Positions 1-7,642 of a DNA stretch of 64,000 nt are shown here, in pieces (positions within the stretch are counted from its first letter, which is position 1; each line of letters starts with the position of its first letter). Location of the stretch: NCBI GenBank assembly GCA_944320595.1, contig CALUIB010000005.1, forward strand, positions 1-64,000, read 5' to 3'. Both the position numbers and the translations under genes were made by a program. The DNA is from an uncultured Muribaculaceae bacterium. Lineage in GTDB: Bacteria; Bacteroidota; Bacteroidia; Bacteroidales; Muribaculaceae. The notes beneath the pieces are model-generated. The model did not search any database. It saw only the letters and a program-made list of their open reading frames with translations, and was not told the origin of the DNA.

Positions 1-305
1 ACGAGAGGGAGCGGGAGCGGTACTTCCACTACACGTTCTATCTGATATTCCGCCTCGTGAGCGTCTATACGGTATATTCCGAAAAGCAGCAGAGCGAGGG
101 GCGCGTGGACTGCATAGTGGAAACTCCCGACTACGTTTATGTCTTCGAGTTCAAGCTCGACGGCTCGGTCGACGATGCGCTGGCACAAATCGAGGAGAAG
201 GGTTACGCCCGCCCCTACGCCGCCGACAGCCGCCGACTATATAAAATTGGCGCGGTGTTCTCCTCGCAGACCGGCACCATCGCCGAGTGGAAAGTGGCAG
301 AATGA
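1..305 (+). CDS. C-terminal part of AAA-ATPase-like / PD-(D/E)XK nuclease-fold protein (5' end outside window)
   Basis: The reading frame is open from base 3 to the TGA at 303-305, so this is the last ~100 residues of a protein that begins upstream of the window. An in-frame GTG at 57 is not the true start, because the aligned paralogue is continuous through it. The segment holds the nuclease-like core: Asp in RVDCIVE, then the EFK triad in VFEFKLDGS, as in the PD-(D/E)XK module attached to DUF1703-type AAA ATPases. It aligns without gaps, on the opposite strand, to 61869-62173, with nine mismatches over 305 bases by eye, four of them in the last three codons (VAE-stop versus VKK-stop). It ends 18 bases before cca. 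The biochemical function of the family is not established. Confidence 0.85.
   Translation, partial: ERERERYFHYTFYLIFRLVSVYTVYSEKQQSEGRVDCIVETPDYVYVFEFKLDGSVDDALAQIEEKGYARPYAADSRRLYKIGAVFSSQTGTIAEWKVAE
1..305 (+). repeat. Long inverted repeat, left copy (partner 61869-62173)
   Basis: Base x of this segment pairs with base 62174-x of the window: the two stretches are reverse complements, about 97% identical with no indels. Similarity stops at the stop codons, so the duplicated unit looks like the gene itself. The left end of the repeat lies outside the window, so its full length is unknown. Confidence 0.9.
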
Positions 306-323
306 TTTTATTTATTAAATTAG

Positions 324-1763
324 ATGCAAGAACTGAATTTTTATAACGATATGATATTGAGCCATATTTCGGCACCTGCATTTAAATTAGTGGGTGAGGT
401 GGCCGATGATATGGAGCGTGAATGCTACGTGGTTGGCGGATATGTGCGCGACATATTCCTTGGCCGCACTTCAAAAGACATTGATTTTGTGACTGTAGGC
501 AGCGGCATCGAGGTCGCTGAACGTGTTGCAAAAAGGCTCGGCAAAGGGGCAACATTGGCCGTGTTCAGAAATTTTGGCACTGCGCAGGTTAAGTGGCACG
601 GACTCGAACTGGAATTTGTGGGTGCGCGCAAGGAGTCTTATACGCACGACAGCCGCAACCCAATTGTGGAAGACGGAACGCTCGACGATGACCAACGGCG
701 CAGGGATTTCACGATAAACGCTATGGCCGTGTGCGTGAATAAAGGTCGTTACGGCGAATTGCTCGACCCTTTTAATGGTATTCAAGACTTGAACGACAAG
801 TTGATACGCACACCGCTCGACCCCGATGTGACTTTCTCGGACGACCCGTTGCGTATGATGCGTGCCGTGCGTTTCGCCACGCAGCTTGGGTTCGAGATAT
901 TCCCCGATACGTTTGCTGCCATAGAACGCAACCGCGAGCGAATAAGCATAATCTCGAAAGAGCGTATAACCGACGAGTTGATGAAGATAATGCAGTCGGC
1001 TGTGCCATCGCGTGGGTTCAAGCTGCTCGACAATTGCCGATTACTTGAAATAATATTCCCTGAACTTGCCGCACTGAAGGGCGTGACGCAGATGAACGGG
1101 CGCGGGCATAAAGACAATTTCTTGCACACATTGCAGGTACTCGACAATGTTGCCGCTAAAAGCGACAACGTGTGGCTGCGCTGGGCAGCATTGCTGCACG
1201 ACATTGCCAAGCCTGTCACCAAGCGTTACGACGAAAAACTCGGCTGGACATTCCACAACCACAATTTTATAGGCGAGAAAATGGTGCCTCGCATATTCAA
1301 GCGGTTGCGCCTTCCAATGAATGAGAAAATGAAGTATGTGGCAAAGTTGGTGGGGTTGCACATGCGCCCTATTGCGCTTGTCGAGGACGAAGTCACCGAC
1401 TCGGCCGTGCGCCGTATGCTATTCGATGCCGGCGACGACATCGATGACTTAATGACACTGTGCGCAGCCGATATCACGTCGAAAAACCCCGAAAAAGTGC
1501 GCCGTTTCAAGGATAATTACGACCTTGTGCGCCGCAAGCTCGTGGAACTTGAGGAAAAAGACCGCATACGCAACTTCCAGCCGCCAGTCACCGGCGAGGA
1601 GATTATGGCAACTTTCGGCTTGCCGCCATGCAGCACCGTGGGTAAAATAAAGGAGGCCATAAAAAATGCCATACTCGACGGCGTGCTGGCCAACGAGCAT
1701 GGCGCAGCAAGGCAGTATATGATGGAGATTGCTGCCGTCATGGGCATCGGGGCGAAAGATTAA
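324..1763 (+). CDS. cca: CCA tRNA nucleotidyltransferase / poly(A) polymerase family protein with HD domain
   Basis: Cytosolic nucleotidyltransferase expected to add or repair the 3' CCA end of tRNAs. The 479 residues start with a class II NT head: GGYVRD at about 38-43, catalytic DID at 52-54 and RRRDFTINAM near 125-135. The tRNA-binding helical region follows, then an HD-domain stretch with LLHDIAKP near 290. The length fits the HD-containing bacterial form. The start at 324 is the first ATG after the upstream stop; the gene lies 18 bases downstream of the ATPase/nuclease gene and could be read from its transcript. A NUDIX gene follows after 27 bases. A poly(A) polymerase role cannot be excluded from sequence alone, but the single-copy housekeeping type favours CCA addition. 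Confidence 0.9.
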   Translation: MQELNFYNDMILSHISAPAFKLVGEVADDMERECYVVGGYVRDIFLGRTSKDIDFVTVGSGIEVAERVAKRLGKGATLAVFRNFGTAQVKWHGLELEFVGARKESYTHDSRNPIVEDGTLDDDQRRRDFTINAMAVCVNKGRYGELLDPFNGIQDLNDKLIRTPLDPDVTFSDDPLRMMRAVRFATQLGFEIFPDTFAAIERNRERISIISKERITDELMKIMQSAVPSRGFKLLDNCRLLEIIFPELAALKGVTQMNGRGHKDNFLHTLQVLDNVAAKSDNVWLRWAALLHDIAKPVTKRYDEKLGWTFHNHNFIGEKMVPRIFKRLRLPMNEKMKYVAKLVGLHMRPIALVEDEVTDSAVRRMLFDAGDDIDDLMTLCAADITSKNPEKVRRFKDNYDLVRRKLVELEEKDRIRNFQPPVTGEEIMATFGLPPCSTVGKIKEAIKNAILDGVLANEHGAARQYMMEIAAVMGIGAKD

Positions 1764-1790
1764 TCAGTTGCAATTGATTAGAAAAACAGT

Positions 1791-2348
1791 ATGGAAATGG
1801 CAGAAGATGGGAAAAAGTGGACGACGCTCGACAGCGAATACTTGATGCGCCGCCCGTGGTTGACGGTTCGCAAAGACAAGGTGCGCATGGCTAAGGGTAC
1901 GGTAATCGACGATTTCTACGTGCTTGAGTATCCCGAATGGGTAAACACTATTGCCATTACCACCGATGGCCGTTTTGTGATGGTGAGGCAATATCGCCAC
2001 GGCATCGGTGCCACAAATTACGAGTTGTGTGCTGGCTGTTGCGAAGACGGGGAAACATTCGAGCAGTCGGCTCGTCGTGAATTACTCGAAGAAACCGGTT
2101 ATGCCGGTGGGGAGTGGAGCCTGTTGCTCGAAGCCGCCCCCAATGCAACATCGATGAGCAACCACATACATTGTTTTCTTGCCACAGGTGTGGAAAAGGT
2201 TGCCGAACCCGACCTTGACCCGACCGAGGAGCTTGAAGTCGCGCTTCTTGACGAGCAAGAAGTTTTCGGCTTGCTATCGTCGGGGCAGATAGTTCAGGCC
2301 ACCATGGTCGCCCCGTTATGGAAGTATTTTTATGGCCGTTCAAGGTGA
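1791..2348 (+). CDS. NUDIX hydrolase, ADP-ribose pyrophosphatase-like
   Basis: Predicted cytosolic hydrolase of nucleoside-diphosphate linkages, most like ADP-sugar pyrophosphatases. The 185 residues contain a complete Nudix box at about 82-104: Gly82, Glu88, then REL at 96-98 and EETGY at 100-104, matching the Gx5Ex7REUxEExGU rule. The preceding strand pair (WVNTIAITTDG and MVRQYRHG) is typical of the ADP-ribose/NDP-sugar group. It sits 27 bases after cca on the same strand, consistent with cotranscription. The substrate is not determined by the motif. Confidence 0.85.
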   Translation: MEMAEDGKKWTTLDSEYLMRRPWLTVRKDKVRMAKGTVIDDFYVLEYPEWVNTIAITTDGRFVMVRQYRHGIGATNYELCAGCCEDGETFEQSARRELLEETGYAGGEWSLLLEAAPNATSMSNHIHCFLATGVEKVAEPDLDPTEELEVALLDEQEVFGLLSSGQIVQATMVAPLWKYFYGRSR

Positions 2349-2431
2349 GTCAAGAATAACAAGGGCGAAAAAAAGATGAATTTTGCAACAGATTTGCAAT
2401 AAAAATACTAATCATTTATGGAAATTAGCTG

Positions 2432-2614
2432 TAACTTTGCAACGGAGATAAGGAAATATCTTTGGATAAAAGAAAGGATTAAGTTTGTAAAATTTGTTTG
2501 GGGTAACTATTCCATTATATTAATGGGTTTATAGATTTAGTTTGTAATTCTATTATTAACGAAGAGTGTTTTTTGATTGAATGCAACGGGGCTGCCGGCA
2601 TGGCAGCCCCGTTG
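2432..2614 (+). ncRNA. Possible small RNA or 3' UTR region (weak)
   Basis: The interval 2349-2640 has no convincing gene. On the plus strand it carries perfect -7 matches TAACTTTG (2432-2439), TATCTTTG (2457-2464) and TAAGTTTG (2480-2487), although no plus-strand gene follows. A strong hairpin ends the interval at 2584-2614. This could be a small RNA or chance AT-rich matches; no -33 box has good spacing and there is no U-tract after the hairpin. Confidence 0.2.
2584..2614. terminator. Strong hairpin between convergent genes
   Basis: A perfect 13-bp stem (CAACGGGGCTGCC, 2584-2596, with its complement at 2602-2614) has a 5-base loop. It lies between the plus-strand NUDIX gene and the minus-strand ABC permease end. 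Neither strand has a good T-run directly after the stem, so it may be an RNA-stability hairpin rather than a classical intrinsic terminator. Confidence 0.55.
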
Positions 2615-2640
2615 TAGTATCTCAGCAAGTACCGTGATAG

Positions 2641-3966
2641 TTATTTTAGCCAGGCGGCGATGTTCTTCCAGGAGAATTTCTTGCCATATAGCAGAATGCC
2701 CTTGCGGTAGATTTTTGCGGCCACGAAGGCTATGCCCAGGGCGGAACCGAGCAGGATGGCTATGCTCAGGGCTATTTCCCACAGGGGCACGTCGTAGGGC
2801 AGGCGCACCATCATCACCACCGGCGAGGTGAACGGTATCATCGAGCACCACCATGCCAATCCGCCATCGGGATTATCCATACAGGCTATGCCGGCCCATA
2901 ATGCGAGTACCAGGAACATCATCATCGGCACCGTTGCCTGGCTACCCTCGTTGGGCTGATCGACGGTGGAGCCAGCTGCGGCAAACATCGACCCGTAAAG
3001 CAGGTAGCCGCCTATGAAGTACAGCACAAAGCAGATGGCAATGCCTGCGAGATTTATCGAGGCCAACGACTGCGAGATGGTGCCGACAATGTCGGCGGTG
3101 TCGGTGTCGAGGGTACTGGCAATTTGTGCCTGTTGCGCCAGCAAGTCGGGGTTGGAAACCACCGAGCCAATGCCGAAGATTGCGGAAATTACGCCAAGGA
3201 ACACGCACCATATAGCTATTTGCGCTATCCCTACGAATCCCACGCCGATTATCTTGCCCAGCAGCAGCTCGATGGGCTTGCAGCAGCTCACCATCACCTC
3301 GATTATGCGGTTGGTTTTCTCCTCCACCACGCTGGTGAGAATCATTGCCCCATACATCATCACGAACATATATGTGAGGAATGCCAGTATTAGCCCGATG
3401 ACGCTTGCCAGTTCTGCGTCCGACCGCGATTCTTCACCATTGTCGCTCCATTTCACGCAGTTGGGGCTTACCTCTACATGGCTGTCGGCGATAATCTTGT
3501 CGAGCTGCGGAATATGGTACGACGCTATAAGCGACTGCGTGATGGTGTCGCCGAGGCATTGCGCCACATGCCTTTGCAGCCCCATGCGCACAGCGTTCTC
3601 CGAGAATATGTCAACCGTCAGCGAGCTGTCAACGTCGGCCGGTATTATCACTATGGCATAAAGCCCCTCTTGCTGCTGGTAGAATTCGTGCAACTCGCCG
3701 CCGCCGTCCGAGGCTATCGGGGTTATGTCGTGGAAACGGAACTCGTCGTTATCGGTTATGGCTTTCCCATATCGTCCACTTTCGTCAACTACGGCCACTG
3801 TTTCCACGTCGCCCTTGTTGAATTGCATCATTACGTAAGGCAGCCCTATGCAGGCCAGGCTAATTAGCGGAACGAGTATCGTCATCACGATGAACGATTT
3901 CTTGCCGGCTATGGCCAGGAACTCGTGCCGCGCGATTATTGCTATGCGGCTTAGATTGTTAGTCAT
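2641..3966 (-). CDS. ABC-2 type transporter permease (NatB-like exporter)
   Basis: Integral membrane subunit of a type 2 ABC exporter. The 441 residues show an N-terminal membrane segment (about 20-48, after ARHEFLAIAGKKSF), a large extracytoplasmic domain of about 170 residues, then a cluster of hydrophobic segments from about 180 to 425. That architecture is typical of NatB/ABC-2 permeases. EEKTNRIIEVMVSCCKP in the first cytoplasmic loop is a family hallmark. Its start overlaps the end of the upstream ATPase gene by 8 bases, so the two are translationally linked and form one transporter. The substrate is unknown; NatAB systems move sodium, but many relatives do not. Confidence 0.85.
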   Translation of the reverse strand: MTNNLSRIAIIARHEFLAIAGKKSFIVMTILVPLISLACIGLPYVMMQFNKGDVETVAVVDESGRYGKAITDNDEFRFHDITPIASDGGGELHEFYQQQEGLYAIVIIPADVDSSLTVDIFSENAVRMGLQRHVAQCLGDTITQSLIASYHIPQLDKIIADSHVEVSPNCVKWSDNGEESRSDAELASVIGLILAFLTYMFVMMYGAMILTSVVEEKTNRIIEVMVSCCKPIELLLGKIIGVGFVGIAQIAIWCVFLGVISAIFGIGSVVSNPDLLAQQAQIASTLDTDTADIVGTISQSLASINLAGIAICFVLYFIGGYLLYGSMFAAAGSTVDQPNEGSQATVPMMMFLVLALWAGIACMDNPDGGLAWWCSMIPFTSPVVMMVRLPYDVPLWEIALSIAILLGSALGIAFVAAKIYRKGILLYGKKFSWKNIAAWLK

Positions 3967-4897
3967 TGTGCGATGCAGATTGATGATTGTTGCTTGAAAC
4001 AGTTTCTATGAATATTTCGTTCATGCTCGGCAGCAGTTCGTGGAATGCCGTCAGCGCATAGCGGTCGTTGATGTAGGCCACTGCGTCGTGCATCGTGACC
4101 GTGGCGGCAAGGCGAATGTCGGCTGTTATGCCTCCGAATGGCGACGGCTGCGTGTGTTCGATGCTGAACAGCCCGTCCACGGGGTCGAATTTCATCGTGT
4201 CGGCAATGTCCACCTTGTAAAGTTTCTTGCTAAAACGGCGGCGGACTTCCGACACCTTGCCGTCAAGGACCACACGCGAACGGTTGATTAGGGCGAATTC
4301 TTCGCACACCTCCTCCACCGATGCCATGTTATGAGTCGAAAATATGATGGTTGCGCCCTCGTCGTGCAAGTGCAATATTTCTTTCTTCAGCAATTCGGTA
4401 TTCACCGGGTCGAACCCCGAAAACGGCTCGTCAAATATCAGCAACTTTGGCGAATGTATCACAGTCGAGATGAATTGCACTTTTTGGGCCATGCCCTTCG
4501 ACAATGCCTCGATTTTTTTCCCGGCCCACTGCGTCAGGTCAAAGCGTTCAAGCCATTTCCTCATGGCATCCCGCGCATCGTTACTGCGCATCCCGCGCAG
4601 ACGGGCTATGTACATTATGTGGTCGGCCACCTTCATCTTCCTGTACAGTCCGCGTTCCTCTGGCAGGTAGCCTATGTTGGCAATGTCTTTTTCGTGAAGA
4701 GGATGACCGTCGAACAGCACTTCTCCGCTGTCGGCGCGTGTTATCATGTTCAAGATGCGTATAAGCGACGTTTTCCCGGCTCCATTGGGGCCAAGCAGCC
4801 CGAAAACACACCCTTGTGGAACATTTATCGACACTCTGTCGAGAGCCAAGTGGCCGTCGTACTGCTTTACCACATCCTTGGTTTCAATGAAATTCAT
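3959..4897 (-). CDS. ABC transporter ATP-binding protein (NatA-like)
   Basis: Cytosolic ATPase partner of the permease encoded immediately downstream. From the chosen ATG (MNFIETKD) the protein has 312 residues: Walker A GPNGAGKT at 36-43, signature LSKGMAQKV, Walker B LLIFDEP followed by SGFDP, and a C-terminal DUF4162-like tail. The frame stays open upstream to 5011, but that extension would cross the promoter-bearing repeat and lacks ABC homology, so the ATG at 4897 is preferred. A Bacteroidota-type promoter inside the repeat at 4929-4960 ends about 30 bases before this start. Confidence 0.9.
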   Translation of the reverse strand: MNFIETKDVVKQYDGHLALDRVSINVPQGCVFGLLGPNGAGKTSLIRILNMITRADSGEVLFDGHPLHEKDIANIGYLPEERGLYRKMKVADHIMYIARLRGMRSNDARDAMRKWLERFDLTQWAGKKIEALSKGMAQKVQFISTVIHSPKLLIFDEPFSGFDPVNTELLKKEILHLHDEGATIIFSTHNMASVEEVCEEFALINRSRVVLDGKVSEVRRRFSKKLYKVDIADTMKFDPVDGLFSIEHTQPSPFGGITADIRLAATVTMHDAVAYINDRYALTAFHELLPSMNEIFIETVSSNNHQSASHND

Positions 4898-4928
4898 CAG
4901 TAATGCAACGTAATTGTTAAAATATGGG

Positions 4929-4960
4929 CAAAGATAGTGCAAGCCGAGCGCAATAACAAA
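4929..4960 (-). promoter_or_regulatory. Promoter of the ABC exporter operon, within repeat copy 1
   Basis: On the minus strand TTTG (4957-4960), 20 bases, then TATCTTTG (4929-4936) match the Bacteroidota -33/-7 consensus. The predicted transcription start lies about 25 bases before the ATG at 4897. Confidence 0.7.
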
Positions 4961-5010
4961 AAACAGCTCGCTGATTTTTTGGCATTGCCGAGGCGCAGCC
5001 TGCCTTATCA
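4929..5010 (-). repeat. Dispersed intergenic repeat, copy 1 (82 bp)
   Basis: Shares nearly its whole length with 6671-6758 and 6759-6846. On the minus strand the order is: conserved GCGCCTCGGCAATG block, an A-rich/CAG-CGAG-CTG/T-rich hairpin, a GCGCTCGGCTTGCAC block, then TATCTTTG. The sulfatase stop codon (5008-5010) lies at the repeat's edge. The arrangement looks like a terminator for the upstream gene fused to a promoter for the downstream gene. Confidence 0.85.
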
Positions 5011-6594
5011 AAACGCCGTTACTTCATCGGGCCACGGGCACGGTTTGCCGGTTGACTTGAACGACGGCCGTTGGGCATCACGTTCGCGCAAATACTCCGA
5101 CAATTCGGCGGCCATGGACTTGACCACATCGGGGCTACTGGCGGCAATGTCATTTTGCTCGCCAATGTCGTTTTTCACATCATACAGACGCAAACGGCCT
5201 GTTTCCCACGTATATATGAGGTGGTAATTGTCTTTCAAGATTGCCGAATATGCGCCATAGCCCTCCTCGGTGTCTTGCGTTTCTCCCCATAGATTCGGGA
5301 AATGCCACACCACATCGCGTTCCGCGATGCTATCACTGCGCAATGAATGCATGAAACTCACGCCATCTATCTTTTGCACCGTGTTATATTGACGTATTCC
5401 TGCCATTTCGAGCACTGTGGGGAAGAAATCCTCAATCATCACACGTTGACTGTTGGTGCTGCCGCCTTCGGTCACGCCCGGCCAGTAAACCATCATTGGT
5501 TCACGCACGCCACCCATGAATGCCGACCCTTTCCCCGCACGGGCTGGGAAATTCTGGTCGCGGTTGGCCACACCTTGCCGCACGTTGTTCAGTGCCTGTC
5601 CGCCGTTGTCCGACATAAAGATTATTATCGTGTTCCTTGCCACGTCGGGCTGCGACTGCAAGAAGTCGAGCAAGTCGCCAAGGCTCTTGTCCATGCCCTC
5701 CACAAGGGCGGCATACTTGGCCTCGCTGAGGTTTAGCGTGTCATTAAGCTGCTCGTCGAAACGGCGATAGTAATTGTTCACAAAACGCTTGTCGGGGCTG
5801 TATGGCGAATGCACCGCATAATGCGACATATACAGGAAGAACGGCTGCCCTGCGGCGATAGGCTTTTTCAGTGCCTCGATGGCCTCGATGGTCAATGCCT
5901 CGGTGAGGAATATGTCTTGCCCGAAGTATTTTTCAAGTCCTTGAACGGCAAACTTCGGGTTGCTTACCTGCCCGAAATTGTCGGTGCCAAGATAGCTGCC
6001 GGGAGCACCGTTAGGTCCTCCGGCAATGTTCACGTCGAATCCCATCGTTGACGGGTCGGCCCCCGGGGTGGTACGTGCGCCGAAGTGCGCTTTGCCACAG
6101 TGTATAGTGTAATACCCGTTGTCGTGCAGCACTTGCGGCAGCGATGTTATGGGCATAGCGTTCTTGGTGTTATGTGGCGAGCGCACCGTGTCGGGCTGTA
6201 TGCCGTTGTAGTTCCATTCGGGCAATTCAAGCACGTCGCTCTCAGCGTCTGTCTGCCGGCCATATTCGAGCGTCCAGTTGGTCACACGGTGGCGCGAGGC
6301 ATTCATCCCCGACAGCAGGCTGCACCGCGTGGGCGACGACACGGCGCAGGCGTATGCCTCGGTGAACCGCACCCCCATCCGAGCAAGCCGTTCCATGTTG
6401 GGCGTGTGGTATCGGCGATTAAGCGGCGTGGTGTCGTTATAGAACGGCACCGAAGTGTCTTGCCAACCCATGTCATCGACAAGGAAAAACACCACGTTGG
6501 GGCGCACCGCCTCCTGTTGCTGTCGGCAACTTCCCAACAATACCATTGGCAGCACACCTGCCGATGCCAATAACGCTTTGCTAAATAACTGCAT
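5008..6594 (-). CDS. Sulfatase family lipoprotein (serine-type)
   Basis: Predicted to hydrolyse sulfate esters, probably on host or dietary glycans, at the cell envelope. From the ATG at 6594 it has 528 residues and opens with a lipoprotein signal: hydrophobic 7-20 and lipobox LGSC with Cys23. Metal-binding VDDMGW follows at 39-44. The maturation motif is S86-S-P-T-R90 with LLSG after it, so the residue to become formylglycine is Ser rather than Cys, which would need an anaerobic sulfatase-maturating enzyme not present in this window. SDNGGQ near the middle supports the alkaline-phosphatase-like fold. The open frame runs upstream to 6684, but that extension has no signal peptide. Repeat copies 2 and 3 supply promoters upstream. 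Confidence 0.88.
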   Translation of the reverse strand: MQLFSKALLASAGVLPMVLLGSCRQQQEAVRPNVVFFLVDDMGWQDTSVPFYNDTTPLNRRYHTPNMERLARMGVRFTEAYACAVSSPTRCSLLSGMNASRHRVTNWTLEYGRQTDAESDVLELPEWNYNGIQPDTVRSPHNTKNAMPITSLPQVLHDNGYYTIHCGKAHFGARTTPGADPSTMGFDVNIAGGPNGAPGSYLGTDNFGQVSNPKFAVQGLEKYFGQDIFLTEALTIEAIEALKKPIAAGQPFFLYMSHYAVHSPYSPDKRFVNNYYRRFDEQLNDTLNLSEAKYAALVEGMDKSLGDLLDFLQSQPDVARNTIIIFMSDNGGQALNNVRQGVANRDQNFPARAGKGSAFMGGVREPMMVYWPGVTEGGSTNSQRVMIEDFFPTVLEMAGIRQYNTVQKIDGVSFMHSLRSDSIAERDVVWHFPNLWGETQDTEEGYGAYSAILKDNYHLIYTWETGRLRLYDVKNDIGEQNDIAASSPDVVKSMAAELSEYLRERDAQRPSFKSTGKPCPWPDEVTAF

Positions 6595-6670
6595 GAAAAT
6601 AGAAATATTTTTATTAATCAATATATCAAAACAAGCGTGCCACCGCACCCAGTACGTCAGCCGCCAAGCA

Positions 6671-6758
6671 CAAAGATAGTGCAAGCCGAGCGCAATAGCA
6701 AAAAAAAAGCAGCTCGCTGATTTTTTTTTGACATTGCCGAGGCGCAGTCTGTCTTATC
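6671..6758 (-). repeat. Dispersed intergenic repeat, copy 2 (tandem with copy 3)
   Basis: Near-identical to copy 1 and copy 3. It carries minus-strand TTTG (6699-6702), a 20-base spacer and TATCTTTG (6671-6678), correctly placed to transcribe the sulfatase, whose ATG is at 6594. Confidence 0.88.
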
Positions 6759-6945
6759 AAAAGATAGTGCAAGCCGAGCGCAATAGCAAAAAAAAAAGCA
6801 GCTCGCTGATTTTTTTTGACATTGCCGAGGCGCAGCCTGTTTTATCCAAAGATAGCACAGGGGTGTGCCATAATTGGTAAGTGATAAGAGCTAATGTCAG
6901 TCCAAGACAAGCCCCTACGGCGAAAAAGAGCGATAATTGTTTCAC
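6757..6945 (-). CDS. Possible small membrane protein (doubtful)
   Basis: A 62-codon frame with a GTG start three bases after the stop of the preceding gene. The N-terminus (Lys2, hydrophobic about 4-24) resembles a membrane anchor or signal peptide, and the first ~36 residues look protein-like. The remainder is translated from the dispersed repeat and is probably not conserved. It may be a small coupled membrane peptide or a remnant truncated by repeat insertion. Confidence 0.3.
   Translation of the reverse strand: MKQLSLFFAVGACLGLTLALITYQLWHTPVLSLDKTGCASAMSKKISELLFFLLLRSACTIF
6759..6846 (-). repeat. Dispersed intergenic repeat, copy 3, followed by a truncated unit
   Basis: Directly abuts copy 2 in the same orientation. 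Its -7 box is TATCTTTT (6759-6766), with TTTG at 6787-6790 and a 20-base spacer. A truncated further unit begins at 6847 (CAAAGATAGCAC). A similar ~20-base fragment occurs at 10922-10941. Confidence 0.85.
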
Positions 6946-6948
6946 ACT

Positions 6949-7497
6949 CTACATATAATGAAAGTTCATGTAATTGAATCTCGTCAATGGCGAATGCACA
7001 TCGTCCAAAGCCAGCATTCTTTTCGGAACCTCGTCCAAAGGTATCTCCTCATCGAGCAATGCCCTTAGTCGTTGAGCCAGTTTCACGTTTTCACGCTCCA
7101 GTTCCTCCTGTGTAGTTTCTATATTGTATAGCAGAGCCTCGCTCAACTCCGAAACTATCATGCCCGTAAACAGGCCGTGCAGCCCTTCGGCTCTTGCAAA
7201 GCAGTCGGCATTGCACCACACAGCTACAAGATTTCCGCCATGCCTCCGCAAATGGAAAGCGTGAGGATGACCGACAACAACCTTGTCGAATACATCCTTC
7301 GTGTCATCCTTGCGAAAAAACAGTCCCTTGTCCGAGCCATGCCCAAGCAGCATGATGCGTTCTTGCGAAGATACATGATGCAGCAAGCGGTTCATCTCCT
7401 TTGTGGAGCAATCGCCATCAACCACTTGTACCTCCAATCCCTCATACAAAGCCGAAAGCATCGCAGTGGTACGGTCTTTTGGATGTATCACCAACAT
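6949..7497 (-). CDS. Unknown protein with a possible clan CD (caspase/CHAT-like) fold
   Basis: A 182-residue protein without signal peptide or membrane segment; I do not recognise a named family. What can be seen: a strand-rich start (MLVIHP), IMLLGHGSDKG with His53-Gly54, and LVAVWCNADCF with Cys95-Asn96. A His-Gly after one hydrophobic strand and a Cys after another is the layout of clan CD cysteine peptidases (caspases, CHAT, C25), so a peptidase-like fold is a reasonable guess only. The rest is helical and charged (about 120-165). It has no close operon partner other than a possible small membrane peptide three bases downstream. Confidence 0.6.
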   Translation of the reverse strand: MLVIHPKDRTTAMLSALYEGLEVQVVDGDCSTKEMNRLLHHVSSQERIMLLGHGSDKGLFFRKDDTKDVFDKVVVGHPHAFHLRRHGGNLVAVWCNADCFARAEGLHGLFTGMIVSELSEALLYNIETTQEELERENVKLAQRLRALLDEEIPLDEVPKRMLALDDVHSPLTRFNYMNFHYM

Positions 7498-7642
7498 TGT
7501 TATTCGTTATATGACATATACTTGATAGCAGGACATACATACCACATGAATGCGCAGTTTATCCTTCAATCTTTCAATGGTTTGCATAATGAATTTCTAT
7601 GAGTAATATCATTATACACTTATATCTCGACTCACTATGTGG

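Noticed and set aside
57..305. Independent short gene starting at GTG 57
   Set aside because: The frame is open to the window edge and aligns codon by codon with the C-terminus of the 530-residue paralogue.
4898..5011. N-terminal extension of the ABC ATPase
   Set aside because: It would cross the promoter and repeat, and lacks ABC-family sequence; the ATG at 4897 starts the conserved domain.
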